Source of the DNA: Moesziomyces globuligerus
Lineage: Eukaryota; Basidiomycota; Ustilaginomycetes; Ustilaginales; Ustilaginaceae
Direction of reading: 5' to 3'
Assembly (NCBI GenBank): GCA_030849465.1
Contig: JARVLF010000008.1
Location: 474,211 to 538,210 of the forward strand
DNA length: 64,000 nt
Part shown: positions 9,971 through 19,200 of the stretch, piece after piece
How positions within the stretch are numbered: the first letter of the stretch is position 1
Layout: each line of letters begins with the position of its first letter
Notes under the pieces: model-generated
Told to the model about the DNA's origin: nothing
The model's input: only the letters and a program-made list of their open reading frames with translations
Database searches by the model: none
Made by a program: the position numbers and the translations under genes

Positions 9971-12406
9971 ATGCAAGATCCGCACGAGATCGAGATGGCG
10001 ACGGAAGCTCCGAACCACGTTTCCGTTGGCGGCTTGACTGAGCTCGAGGCATCCACGTCGGCTCTTCCGGTTGATGAAAATGCGAGTGCGACGCCGCAAT
10101 GTCCCCTCTACGATCCGCTCTACGAGGCCAAGCAGAGCTTCGCCAGCCAGAGTGAAGCTGCCGCTCGCATTCATCCGCTCAATGCTAGTACTCAATCGCT
10201 CTACTCGGCTTCCAGCGCAGATGGCCGACTGTCCCGCGACGAATATCGCCAGCTTATCTCTCAGATCCGTCACTCCGTGTCGCAGTTCGCAGCCACCACC
10301 CCGGCGCTCAGAGCAACTGCCTCAGCTTCCTCAGATACATCCGGCGAGGCCTCGACTACCAACCAACTGCGCCGCTACATCTCGCTACTGGCCGAGACGT
10401 CGAGCCACACCACAGCGCTGGCTCATTCCATCGCTCCGTTCAAGGCTCAACGCGAGCACAGCGCCTCGACCGGCCTTCTGAGCTCTGCCCGAGCATTCCC
10501 TCCGTCATTGCAAGTCGGAGTCTTCCGCGTCGGAGATGCAGCAGCCTCACCCACATCGAGCTGGGCTGATGCGCTGCAGACGCTCGAGTCGCTCTGTGGC
10601 GCGCTCGAGCAAAAAGCTAGCAGACTCGGCCTTGAAACCTTTTCCGAACCGGCGCAGGAAGCCATCGACGAGCCCCCAGCGACAGACTCGACAGACGTGC
10701 TCGCTCGCACGCTGACGCTTGGAGCTAAGATCCTGGTCATCGACGTCGAATTCCTTCTCGTCGGCAGCAGCTCCGCTGCCCGCCTTCGTCCGAAAACCAA
10801 GTTGAAGCTCTCCTACGCAACGGACTCGGCAGATTCGCAAAACGTGCGCGATTCTCGTCTAGGCCCAGTCTTGCAGAACGATGTCCAGACCATCGCAGAT
10901 ATGCTCTTTGGCCATGCAGGCGCGGCCGATCTTCAGCAGGACCGCATCACGGTGGCCAGTGCGTTGGCCAACTGGACCGCCAACCTCTCCGAGCTCCTGG
11001 CTCTCGACGCCCTCGAAGCAAAGGCTACAGAGGCCTCGGCGGGCCAAGCACGAGCGACTGATCTCTTTGCGGCCATGCAAGACCTCTGCACGGCCGTTGT
11101 GCGTGTTTCTGAAGCCGAATGCTCGTCTGCAACTCCTGACGCCGTTCTGCATCGAGGGCATGGACTCCATAAGCTGCATGCCTCCAAGCCCTTCCTCCAC
11201 GCCATCTTTGCCCGCGATCCCACCTCAGGACAGGAGTATACACTGTCCCTCGGAGTGCAGGCGCTTGATCTCCCTTCAGCGGATTCCACCAGCGCAAAGA
11301 TGATCGTGCCTTCCTTTCCTCTGTCACCACAAGCAGAGGAAATCATGCTCTCCTCTTCGACCAAAGACCCAGCCAGGTCGCTCGGATTCGTCCCTTCGCC
11401 CACAGATGCCGACAAGCACGTTCCCCTGCATTTTGTCGTCCGACTCTCCCCGCCCGTCGTCGTCACTCGGCCTACGGCTGCCAAGCTCGCTGCCATCTGC
11501 AATCTCAAGGAGATCAGCCCGGCTGGCAATGCCGCCACTGCTTCGGCTATCCCTCCCACAGGAGCGACTTGGTTCGAAGACGTGCTCGCCTCTTCTTGGG
11601 CGCAACGCCCTGAGCAGCATGTCCTGCGCGACTCTGGCAAGCCTCCTCGATGCATCTTCACGCTTGCCCAGACGGTCGAGAGCGTCCGTAGCACGCAGTC
11701 CCAAGGTCTTGTCGTCGACTCTTTGCCGCTCTTGACCACTCCTTCACCGGTCAAGGACGGTGCGGACGAGACTGGCACCGGCTTCAGGGCCTCAACGCTA
11801 GCAAGGCTCTTTGCCGCCATCGAGGTCTTGCGAGACGAGATCAAGGTCACCGAGCTCATGCATGCAGCTGTCTCCGCTGGCCGAGATGAAACGACGACAG
11901 CCAGCGCCAGAGCAAACGGGCCTGCCGAGCCTTCCTTGGACGATCTCCTTGCTCCTACCAACGAGGAGAGCTCGACCTGCATTCCCGTCACGCTAGCCTT
12001 CCGAATCCCGATGCCGGACGCTGCCGACGAGGCGCGACAGGCTCTCAGCTTGCAACTGGCGTTCCGCACGCCCACCGACGATCGAGGCATCGTCGCCTTC
12101 GATGCGTCCATCTCGCCCTCCAAAGCTTCCGCCGGGTACGGCTGGCTGATCGAAGCTGACGTCGACGTCTTGCCTTCGGGAGAGCTGCCCTCCAAGAACG
12201 CTCGGCTCGAGAGTGCGTCTGACGAAGCTCAGGCGATCGCTGCTAAGCTGTCCGATCTCGACTCGCTCGAAGACGTCGTCCTCAGCCTCGTCGGCTGGGC
12301 CGAAACGCATCTGGATGTGCGCATTCCTAAAGCTGGCCCAGTAGCCGAGGCAGGCCAGGCGACCTTTGACCCGCTGTCATACGAGCAACAGAACGTCCAT
12401 GCGTAA
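9971..12406 (+). CDS. MED1: Mediator subunit 1 (Med1)-like protein; open frame runs into the Trm9 first exon
   Basis: 811-aa frame from the ATG at 9971. Residues about 190-430 resemble the fungal Med1 domain: an amphipathic lead-in ending ASRLGLETFSEP, then LTLGAKILVIDVEFLLVGSS, PKTKLKLSYATDSADSQNVR and a helical segment ITVASALANWTANLSELLAL. GHGLHKLHASKPFLHAIFAR and later beta-rich blocks (HFVVRLSPPVVVTRPTAAKL; IPVTLAFRIPMPDAADEARQ) follow. Med1 is a middle-module subunit linking activators to RNA polymerase II. Oddity: no stop occurs before the Trm9 start region. The final residues (FDPLSYEQQNVHA) are the conserved beginning of Trm9, and the TAA that ends this frame (12404-12406) lies inside a GTAAGT donor. 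The protein may therefore be Med1 alone (intron retained) or the N-terminal part of a 1215-aa Med1-Trm9 polypeptide. The Med1 call rests on pattern, not alignment. Confidence 0.6.
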   Translation: MQDPHEIEMATEAPNHVSVGGLTELEASTSALPVDENASATPQCPLYDPLYEAKQSFASQSEAAARIHPLNASTQSLYSASSADGRLSRDEYRQLISQIRHSVSQFAATTPALRATASASSDTSGEASTTNQLRRYISLLAETSSHTTALAHSIAPFKAQREHSASTGLLSSARAFPPSLQVGVFRVGDAAASPTSSWADALQTLESLCGALEQKASRLGLETFSEPAQEAIDEPPATDSTDVLARTLTLGAKILVIDVEFLLVGSSSAARLRPKTKLKLSYATDSADSQNVRDSRLGPVLQNDVQTIADMLFGHAGAADLQQDRITVASALANWTANLSELLALDALEAKATEASAGQARATDLFAAMQDLCTAVVRVSEAECSSATPDAVLHRGHGLHKLHASKPFLHAIFARDPTSGQEYTLSLGVQALDLPSADSTSAKMIVPSFPLSPQAEEIMLSSSTKDPARSLGFVPSPTDADKHVPLHFVVRLSPPVVVTRPTAAKLAAICNLKEISPAGNAATASAIPPTGATWFEDVLASSWAQRPEQHVLRDSGKPPRCIFTLAQTVESVRSTQSQGLVVDSLPLLTTPSPVKDGADETGTGFRASTLARLFAAIEVLRDEIKVTELMHAAVSAGRDETTTASARANGPAEPSLDDLLAPTNEESSTCIPVTLAFRIPMPDAADEARQALSLQLAFRTPTDDRGIVAFDASISPSKASAGYGWLIEADVDVLPSGELPSKNARLESASDEAQAIAAKLSDLDSLEDVVLSLVGWAETHLDVRIPKAGPVAEAGQATFDPLSYEQQNVHA

Positions 12407-12561
12407 GTGCGTAGCCTTGCCCCTTTGCGCGAAATCGCCATTCGCAATACCCGCGTGAGCTTTCCTCACTCGCTACAGGCTCCCGGACCTTGTGCTTGAC
12501 AATGAAGGAGAGGCTGATCCGTGTATGCTTCTTGCTGCAATGTTGATATTGTCTGTCGCAG
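12403..12561 (+). other. Intron joining the Med1-like frame to Trm9
   Basis: 159-bp GT-AG intron: donor GTAAGT at 12403-12408, acceptor CAG ending at 12561. Splicing joins GC (12401-12402) to A (12562) and gives ...EQQNVHA-IYETIAPHFS, the conserved Trm9 N-terminus (yeast: EQEYVHKVYNEIAPHFS). Retaining the intron places an in-frame TAA at 12404-12406. Confidence 0.85.
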
Positions 12562-13777
12562 AATTTACGAAACCATCGCTCCGCACTTTTCGAGCACGCG
12601 CTACAAGCCCTGGCCCCTGATCCCGGCGTTTCTCAGCACCGTTCCCGTTGGAAGCTTAGGTGCCGACCTTGGCTGCGGCAACGGTAAATACCTTCCTATC
12701 CGCTCGACGCTGGCCCATTTTTCGTCCACAGCGGAAGTGTTTACCGCGGAAGCAAAGCACGAAAGCAGCCTTCTCACCGTCGGTGTGGACCGATCGTCAA
12801 ACCTTGTCGGCCTGGCTCGTGACAACTTCGGCATGCTCGAGGCGAGCGCGGCAATGGCGAAAGGTGCGCACGAAAGCAGCGACGCCAAAGGCACCAGGCG
12901 ACAAGAGGTTGCTGTTGGAGATGCGATCCAGTCGTCGCTGCGGACGGGTCTGTTCGACTATGCGATCAGCATCGCCACCATCCACCATTTCTCGACCTGG
13001 GAGCGCAGGCGTGCCTCGGTTCAGGAGCTCATCCGCATCATCGCACCTGTCCCCGATGACGGCCCTGCCGATGCAGCTGCGCGCAGCGGTGACGTAGCGG
13101 ATCCTCGTCTGCACGGCAGTTACGGCCGCGGGCGGTTCATGATCTTTGTGTGGGCGCTGGAGCAGAAGGACGAGGGCAAGCGCCACTTCGAAGCCGAGAA
13201 TCCCGAGTCGCTCAAGAGCCAGCCCGAGATCCAGGACCCGAATCGAGACAAGGCCAAGGAACGTCTGGTCTCCTACAGTGGGCTGCAGGCGAGCGGGCAG
13301 CCAAGTGGGCCGTTTCAAAGCACGAACGAAGCCGAAGCACTAGCTGCAGACGTGCGCGTGACCGACGACCAGGACGTCCTGGTCCCCTGGGTTCTCTCAA
13401 AGCCGGCGGAAAAGATTCGTAAAAAGCCCAAGCAGCCGCGCGCTTCCAGAGCCAAAAGCAAGAAGGACGATGCTGCAAGTGTCGATACGCAGAGCATTGA
13501 AACGAGCGTAAACGCACTCAGAGTTGGAGAAGGGGCGACGAGCGCAGCGCAGAGTGGCAAGGAGGCCGACGAGTCGCGGCCCGTGTACAACCGGTACTAT
13601 CACATGTTTCGGGCCGGTGAGCTCGAGACGCTCGTGGCGGATGCGGCGGCAAGCATGCCAGCTGTTCATCGCCAAGGTGCGCAGCTACGCAAAATCCGCG
13701 TCGTCCGTCAAGCCGGTGGATGGGAACGCGGAAACTGGTGGGGAGTCTGGTGCGTGCAGTGGGCCGCAAGCAAATGA
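12562..13777 (+). CDS. TRM9: tRNA (uridine wobble) methyltransferase Trm9, main exon
   Basis: About 405 aa downstream of the 12403-12561 intron. IYETIAPHFSSTRYKPWP opens the domain. SAM motif I is LGADLGCGNGKYL, the acidic post-I segment is VGVDRSSNLVGLARDN, and motif IV is FDYAISIATIHHFSTWERR. After a low-complexity Lys/Arg-rich insertion (KIRKKPKQPRASRAKSKK), the C-terminus has the family hallmarks VPWVLSKP, YNRYYHMFRAGELETLV and GWERGNWWGVW. Trm9 with Trm112 completes mcm5U and mcm5s2U at the wobble position of selected tRNAs in the cytoplasm. The first conserved residues (YEQQNVH) are encoded before the intron in the frame shared with the Med1-like protein. In that frame the nearest upstream Met is over 100 codons away, so either this is a fusion or an unseen first exon exists. 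Family certain; gene structure open. Confidence 0.93.
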
Positions 13778-14589
13778 AGACTCTGCTCCTGTGCTCAGCA
13801 ATGCATGCACGCAATACCGAAGTTGAGCATGGATGCGCATGTGCGTTTGTTTCGACGGTTGTGCGCAAGGTGGGAGCGATGCATGGTGGAGAATGCGTCG
13901 GGATCTCGCCTCGCTCGTCATGCGTGCGCAGTGTGGGGAAAGTTCATTAGGCGTAACGCCGTGCAAAAAGATGAGGTTGAGCTCGCCCCTCCCGCCAACC
14001 TCAAAGCATTCCTGGGTGTATGGTGGGCGGATGACGCAAAGCAGCAGCAGCCGTCGCCAGGAATGGGCTTTCCGTTGCAGTCAGGAGCGATGACAGAGTC
14101 GAGCCCAAGACGAAAAATCAAGCGCAGTATGAGACGCGGGCGCTGCCACTGACAGCGCGTCTGAATCTGGCTCAAGCTCCAAGCAGCCGTCGAATTCAGC
14201 GGATGGCGCAGCCGCCTAATCACTGCACCGGTCAGTCGACAGATCAGATGAGATCAACACAGAGCACCATAGGACATGAGGCAGGTGCACACACTTGAAA
14301 TCACAGCCGAAAGAGATGGGACCTTTGAGAAGATTGGGTATGAGATTGACGTGGTAGACAAGCGTACTGGGAAACAGTGACGTTTTGGAGACAGACGAAC
14401 CTGGACCAAGACCAGGCTCGCAAACGGGAATGACGTGAAAGAACCTGAGCGACTATTCGTGGATCCGTGACTGGTGATTTGTGGAGTACATGAAGCATGC
14501 GAGCATCACAAGATCATGAGATCAGGATGTGACGTGGATGAGAGCCATCTCGCATCGCACGTTGGAAGCGTGAGCAGAGAGGAGCACAT
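13778..14589. other. Convergent intergenic region, TRM9 to hexose transporter
   Basis: 812 bp holding the 3' ends of two convergent genes. Small frames are present, none with recognisable features. No RNA gene or repeat was seen. Confidence 0.5.
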
Positions 14590-16227
14590 TTAGTACTTCT
14601 TCTCGTCGTGAGTAGCGAGCTCGTCGTCCTTGACCGGGGCGACGGCACCCTCGAGGTCCGAGCGGCGGGCGCGGATCTCGGCGTTGGCGCGCTGCGAGCC
14701 CATGGCGGTGCACTGCGAGTACATCTCGTCGACCTCCTCGAGAGAGAGCAGGCGGGTCTCGTAGATGAAGAAATAGGCGAAGACGGCACAGCCAGCGCAG
14801 GTGCCGGTCCAGATGAAGAACACCTTGGTGCCGAGACCAGCGTGGCCGGGGCCGGACTGGACGAGGTAGGGAGTGGCGAAGCCGATACCGAAGTTCCAGA
14901 GCCAGTTCGAGGCAGTGCAGAGCGAGAGAGCCTTGGCACGGATGGCCAGAGGGAAGATCTCACCGCAGACGACCCAGGCGGCGGGGCCCCAGGTGGAGGC
15001 GAAACCGGCAATGTAGATGCAGACGAAGGCGATGAGGGCCTTGCCACTGGACGTGTTCGTGTTGGGGACGGCGGTGCCAACGACAGCGACGATGAGCTCG
15101 CAAATGCACATCCAGACGGCACCCCAGATGAGGAGGTTTCGGCGACCGACGCGCTCCATCATGTACATGCCTGGGATGGTGGTGACGACGTTGACGACGT
15201 TGGAGATGACCGAGAAGATGAAGGGGTTGGAGCCGGGGAGAGCGTTCTGGAAGAACTGGGTGCCGAAGTAGAAGATGAAGTTGATACCAGTGAGCTGCTG
15301 GAAGGCCTGGATGAAGATACCGGTGAAGGAGCGGAGGAGGTATCGGCGGTCGTTCATCTTGAAGCAGTCGATGTAGGAGCCAGTCGAGTGGGTGAGCTCA
15401 ATGTCGAGGTTGGTCTGGATGACCGAGAGCTCGGAGCGGACAATCGGGTCATCGACATCGGTGGAGTTGAGGCGGGCAAGCGACTTGGAGGCAGCCTCGT
15501 GGTTGCCCTTCTTGACGAGCCAACGGGGCGACTCGGGGAGGATGAGGAAGAAGCCGCAGAGGATGAGAGCGAAAGCGAACTGGATGCCAACGGGGATGCG
15601 CCACGAGCTGGTGTCGGTGCGGCTCTTGGTACCGTAGGTGGCGAGCGAAGCGCAGAGGAGACCGATGGTGATAGCCCACTGGTAGCCGGAGACGACGGCA
15701 CCACGGATCCAGCGAGGAGCAGTCTCAGACTGGTACATGGGCACGATGGTGGAGAGGATACCGACACCGAGACCAGCGACGACACGACCGCCGGTGAAGA
15801 CACCGAAGTCGGTGGTGGCCATCTGCATGACGACACCGATGCAGAAAACGAGGAGAGCAACCTGCATACCCCATCGTCGGCCGAGGATGTCCGAGATGGG
15901 AGCACCGGCCAGGGCACCGACGAAGGTACCGGCGGAGAGAATCGAGACGACGAGCGACTGGTTGCTGGTGGTCAGATCGAAACCGGGCTTCATGACGTTG
16001 GGGTCAGTGTTCGAGGGGATGTTGTCGAAGTATCGGCCGAACGTCTCCTTGAAGTTGTCCATGACAAGGAGACCGGAGATGGTACCAGTGTCATAACCGA
16101 AGAGGACACCACCGAAAGCGGAGGCAGCAGCGACCAGAATGGCGGGGAGCGACTGCCTCACGCTGGCGGGGCGGGCCACAGGGCCAGTCGAGGCGTAGCC
16201 GGCGTCGGCGACAGCACCTCCAGCCAT
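14590..16227 (-). CDS. HXT1: MFS hexose transporter (high-affinity glucose transporter type)
   Basis: 545 aa, ATG at the complement of 16225-16227, no intron. All sugar-porter signatures are present: FGYDTGTISGLLVMDNF after TM1, DILGRRWGMQ in loop 2-3, GRVVAGLGVGILSTIVPMYQ, PESPRWLVKKG after TM6, QQLTGINFIFYFGTQFF in TM7, ERVGRRNLLIWGA, WGPAAWVVCGEIFPLAIRAK and YETRLLSLEEVDEMY after TM12. Twelve membrane segments are expected, with short cytosolic tails. It would import glucose and related monosaccharides at the plasma membrane. It looks like the Ustilago maydis Hxt1 type, a transporter/sensor needed for full virulence in that species; orthology here is inferred from overall similarity. Codon use is strongly biased toward C/G endings, which suggests high expression. 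G-rich runs (e.g. near 16347 and 16415) lie upstream and could include CreA/Mig1-like sites. Confidence 0.92.
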   Translation of the reverse strand: MAGGAVADAGYASTGPVARPASVRQSLPAILVAAASAFGGVLFGYDTGTISGLLVMDNFKETFGRYFDNIPSNTDPNVMKPGFDLTTSNQSLVVSILSAGTFVGALAGAPISDILGRRWGMQVALLVFCIGVVMQMATTDFGVFTGGRVVAGLGVGILSTIVPMYQSETAPRWIRGAVVSGYQWAITIGLLCASLATYGTKSRTDTSSWRIPVGIQFAFALILCGFFLILPESPRWLVKKGNHEAASKSLARLNSTDVDDPIVRSELSVIQTNLDIELTHSTGSYIDCFKMNDRRYLLRSFTGIFIQAFQQLTGINFIFYFGTQFFQNALPGSNPFIFSVISNVVNVVTTIPGMYMMERVGRRNLLIWGAVWMCICELIVAVVGTAVPNTNTSSGKALIAFVCIYIAGFASTWGPAAWVVCGEIFPLAIRAKALSLCTASNWLWNFGIGFATPYLVQSGPGHAGLGTKVFFIWTGTCAGCAVFAYFFIYETRLLSLEEVDEMYSQCTAMGSQRANAEIRARRSDLEGAVAPVKDDELATHDEKKY

Positions 16228-19200
16228 CTTGAAGAGATAGTAAAGAGCGGTGAGGGGGGAAGAGGAGTAGTAGGGGAAGAGGCCTGTCTTGAAGGGGAAG
16301 GAGAAGCCTTGACGGATGATGGGGAAGGAGGACGGGTGATAGTGCGAGCTTGGGGGGGTTTATGTAGACGACGAGCAAGGATCTGTCGCGAGTGGGGAGG
16401 CTCGCGTGTGGTTGGCAGCGGGGGGGGAAGAGAGGGAGCGCGCTGGATGGCTTGGCTGCGCCGCGCCGCGCCCCAACCCCAGCAAAGCCCAGGCGACCTG
16501 GCAATGGACGCAACAGCGACAGCAACGGCGACAGGGCGTGACCCAAGAGAAAGAGAGGGGAAAAAAAAAGAGGGGGAGTGGGCCAAATTCCACCCACATG
16601 CGGGCGCCGAGCAGGGGCAGCTCATGGAGCAACAGTAATTGCCCATTGTGGCCAAAATCCAAGCGCGGAGAGGCCTGGTTCTGGGTGGCTACACGTCCGC
16701 AACTCAACACTGTGGCCCCGCCAACATCCAATCAACAACATTGGGGTCCCCAAACGGAGCGCAGACGCCCGGATCTGGAGAGCAAAAAAGCCAGGCGCAC
16801 GGGAGAGAATGCAGGGTGGAGAGAAATGGCCAAGCGAGCCACACACGCGGGGCAAAGGAGAAAAAAAGGGCCAGATTCAGGGCAAAACAGCGGAGCGTCC
16901 CAGACTTGCTGGCGCGGGGGAGGTTCGAAGCGAGCTCGGGCGACGGCCAACGACGCCTGCGCAACGCGGCAAGAATGCTCCGGACGACAGCGCGGATGCA
17001 GCAGAGTACTGTACAGTACAGAGGGAATCAAGCCCTCGCTCGCTCTGGTGCGTAAATGCAGGAAGCGGGGACCCAGACTACCCAGGTTCGGTTGTAGCAC
17101 GCGTCGACTGGGGCCTAGATTATTGAGTCTCCGACACATTTGATTGGCTCATTCGCCTATTCCTCCTTCTCCTCCTTTTTGCACCCTCGACCAACTCGGC
17201 CTCCCCTTGGCCCCCAAGCATCGTTCGTATTCGCCCATTGGCAGTGCGGCGCAGAGCGGCGCGGAGCTGCGCAGCCCGCCAGAGCTTGAGCATGGCTCCC
17301 CAAGCGCGCTGACCGATGAGCTCTGGTCGCCAGTCTCCATGTCTGAAGCGTCTGATGCACGGTGGCTTCGGGTCTCGGTCCTCCTTGCGCTTCAAACTCA
17401 CCGTGTGGTTTTGGCCCAGCCTATGAGAGCTCGACTTGCAGTGCCTCCGGTCCTGGCCAGCGTTGGGATGCGCAGCTCGTGGTTCCTGCTTCGCTTTGGG
17501 GAGCAACATACTGCATGGACTCTTCGCTGCGCCCCGCGGGGCCCTCTGCCTCGAGTATTCGCAAAGCGGAACTCCATGGCCGAGTTGGGCCGCCTCGCCC
17601 TCTCTCATGCCAACAATTCTTCCCCGCTGGAAAGCCTTGTGAGGCGTTTGCTCAAGCTTGTCTGTTCACTTGAACTGTCCCAGCTGCGGCGCAATTGGCG
17701 AGTCTCTCCGTGCTGGAAGGATCTGAAAGATCAGCCTTGCTCAGTCCAGCCGTGTGCTAGACAATCCTCTTGTCGGCGATGCCGATGCTCGTTTTGCCAC
17801 TACGCAAACCCGTGGTCGACTTGTTGGACGCGAGCCTTGATCCATCCTCGACGTTGCCAACACCGACTCGTCGCGCAGCCCGGCCCACATCACAGACCGC
17901 ACGGGGAGCGCAAACCGTCCAAACGCCACGGCGAGTCGCTTTGAACCCGAGACGCCACATTTTTTCGGGCGTGTCGCCGGCCGCCTCAGCTGGCGTGCTA
18001 CGACCGGTCAGTTTGGGCTGTCAGCCTCGATTGGACGTGCCGCGCACACTGTCACTGCGATGGCGAGGCAAAGATCTGTGCTCGACTCGGTTTCGATCTT
18101 GCTCCTGCAGCATCGACAAGGTCTCCAGATGGCACGGCTTTCCATCCGTGGCACTGGCCCAGTGCATCACCTCCATGGCTCACCACGGGAGCCGTCGCAT
18201 GGCGCGGGGGAACATCGGGCTCGCTTAGATGGCCAAGAGCTGGCACTCGAGCAGCTTGGGCCCACTTTCCACCAGCCCCGGCCTCACAACAGTCGCTCGA
18301 CGCGTCAACCATGCCCAGGTTTGGTGATTTCCTCAGGTCTACCGTCGGTCGATGGGTTTCACTCGCGCAGCTCCTTTCTCCGAGCTGCGAGCGGAATTCG
18401 AACTTCTGTCGCATTTTTTTTTTTCCTTTCTCTTTTTTGACGTTCCATTCCTCGTCGATGCTGCGCGACGATGCTTCCCTAGCTGCGCGTAAGCCAATGT
18501 GTCCAGCCTGTCATAGGGCTGATGCTACTCGAAGTTGCAGCGCGAAGAACATGACCTGACAGAGGAGTCGAGCGGCTCATACGCTGAGCGCACGCTGTGG
18601 CGACGGGCGAAGGAAAGCGCTCAATCGCCCGTCTTGATCTAAGCATTCGGAGGATTTACTGACACCTGCTCGAACGACGCGACCCGGACTTATGGGGTGG
18701 AAGAGAAGCTCATGAGCAGGCTCAGGCTCTTCGCGTGCTGTCAGCCACAGTCGAAATGTGCTCTCTCACGCATTCCGTGCCGGCAGGCTGCAGGTCTGAG
18801 CCGGATCGTTCTCGATCCGAACTGGCGGGCGCGAGAGCGAAGGCGGATGCCTTCTACCCAAGACGGGTGACAGCGATCCTTCCAGAAGGCGAGCTTGCCA
18901 AGCGTGATCCGATCGGCTGACTGTGCCATAGACCGTTTAATGCGACTCGACAAGCGATCAGAGGCATCATCAGCTATAGTGGAATGCGACCATCCAGATC
19001 AGGTCAACTTGGATCGAGCTGCAGGTACCAAGTCCCGCGAGTAGCCGGTCTGTTGTCATCGCCATGCGCATCGTCTCACGACCCAACAAGTCTCGGAGGC
19101 CCCATACTCAGAATTCGGGGGGGCCCGTGGGGCAATGCCATGCCCAGTCATGCTCTCCACAGACTTCGATTGGGCCCCGCCATACATCGTCAGTGCGCTT

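Noticed and set aside
10933..12195. 420-codon minus-strand frame opposite the Med1-like gene
   Set aside because: No recognisable motif; the plus strand has the conserved blocks and splice junction.
14608..16638. 676-codon plus-strand frame opposite the hexose transporter
   Set aside because: Acidic, Asp/Glu/Gly-rich translation fully antisense to a clear transporter; a by-product of extreme C/G third-position bias.
17144..17944. 266-codon plus-strand frame in the long intergenic region
   Set aside because: No domain, unusual Cys/Trp/Arg-rich composition, no codon bias like neighbours; likely chance in GC-rich DNA.
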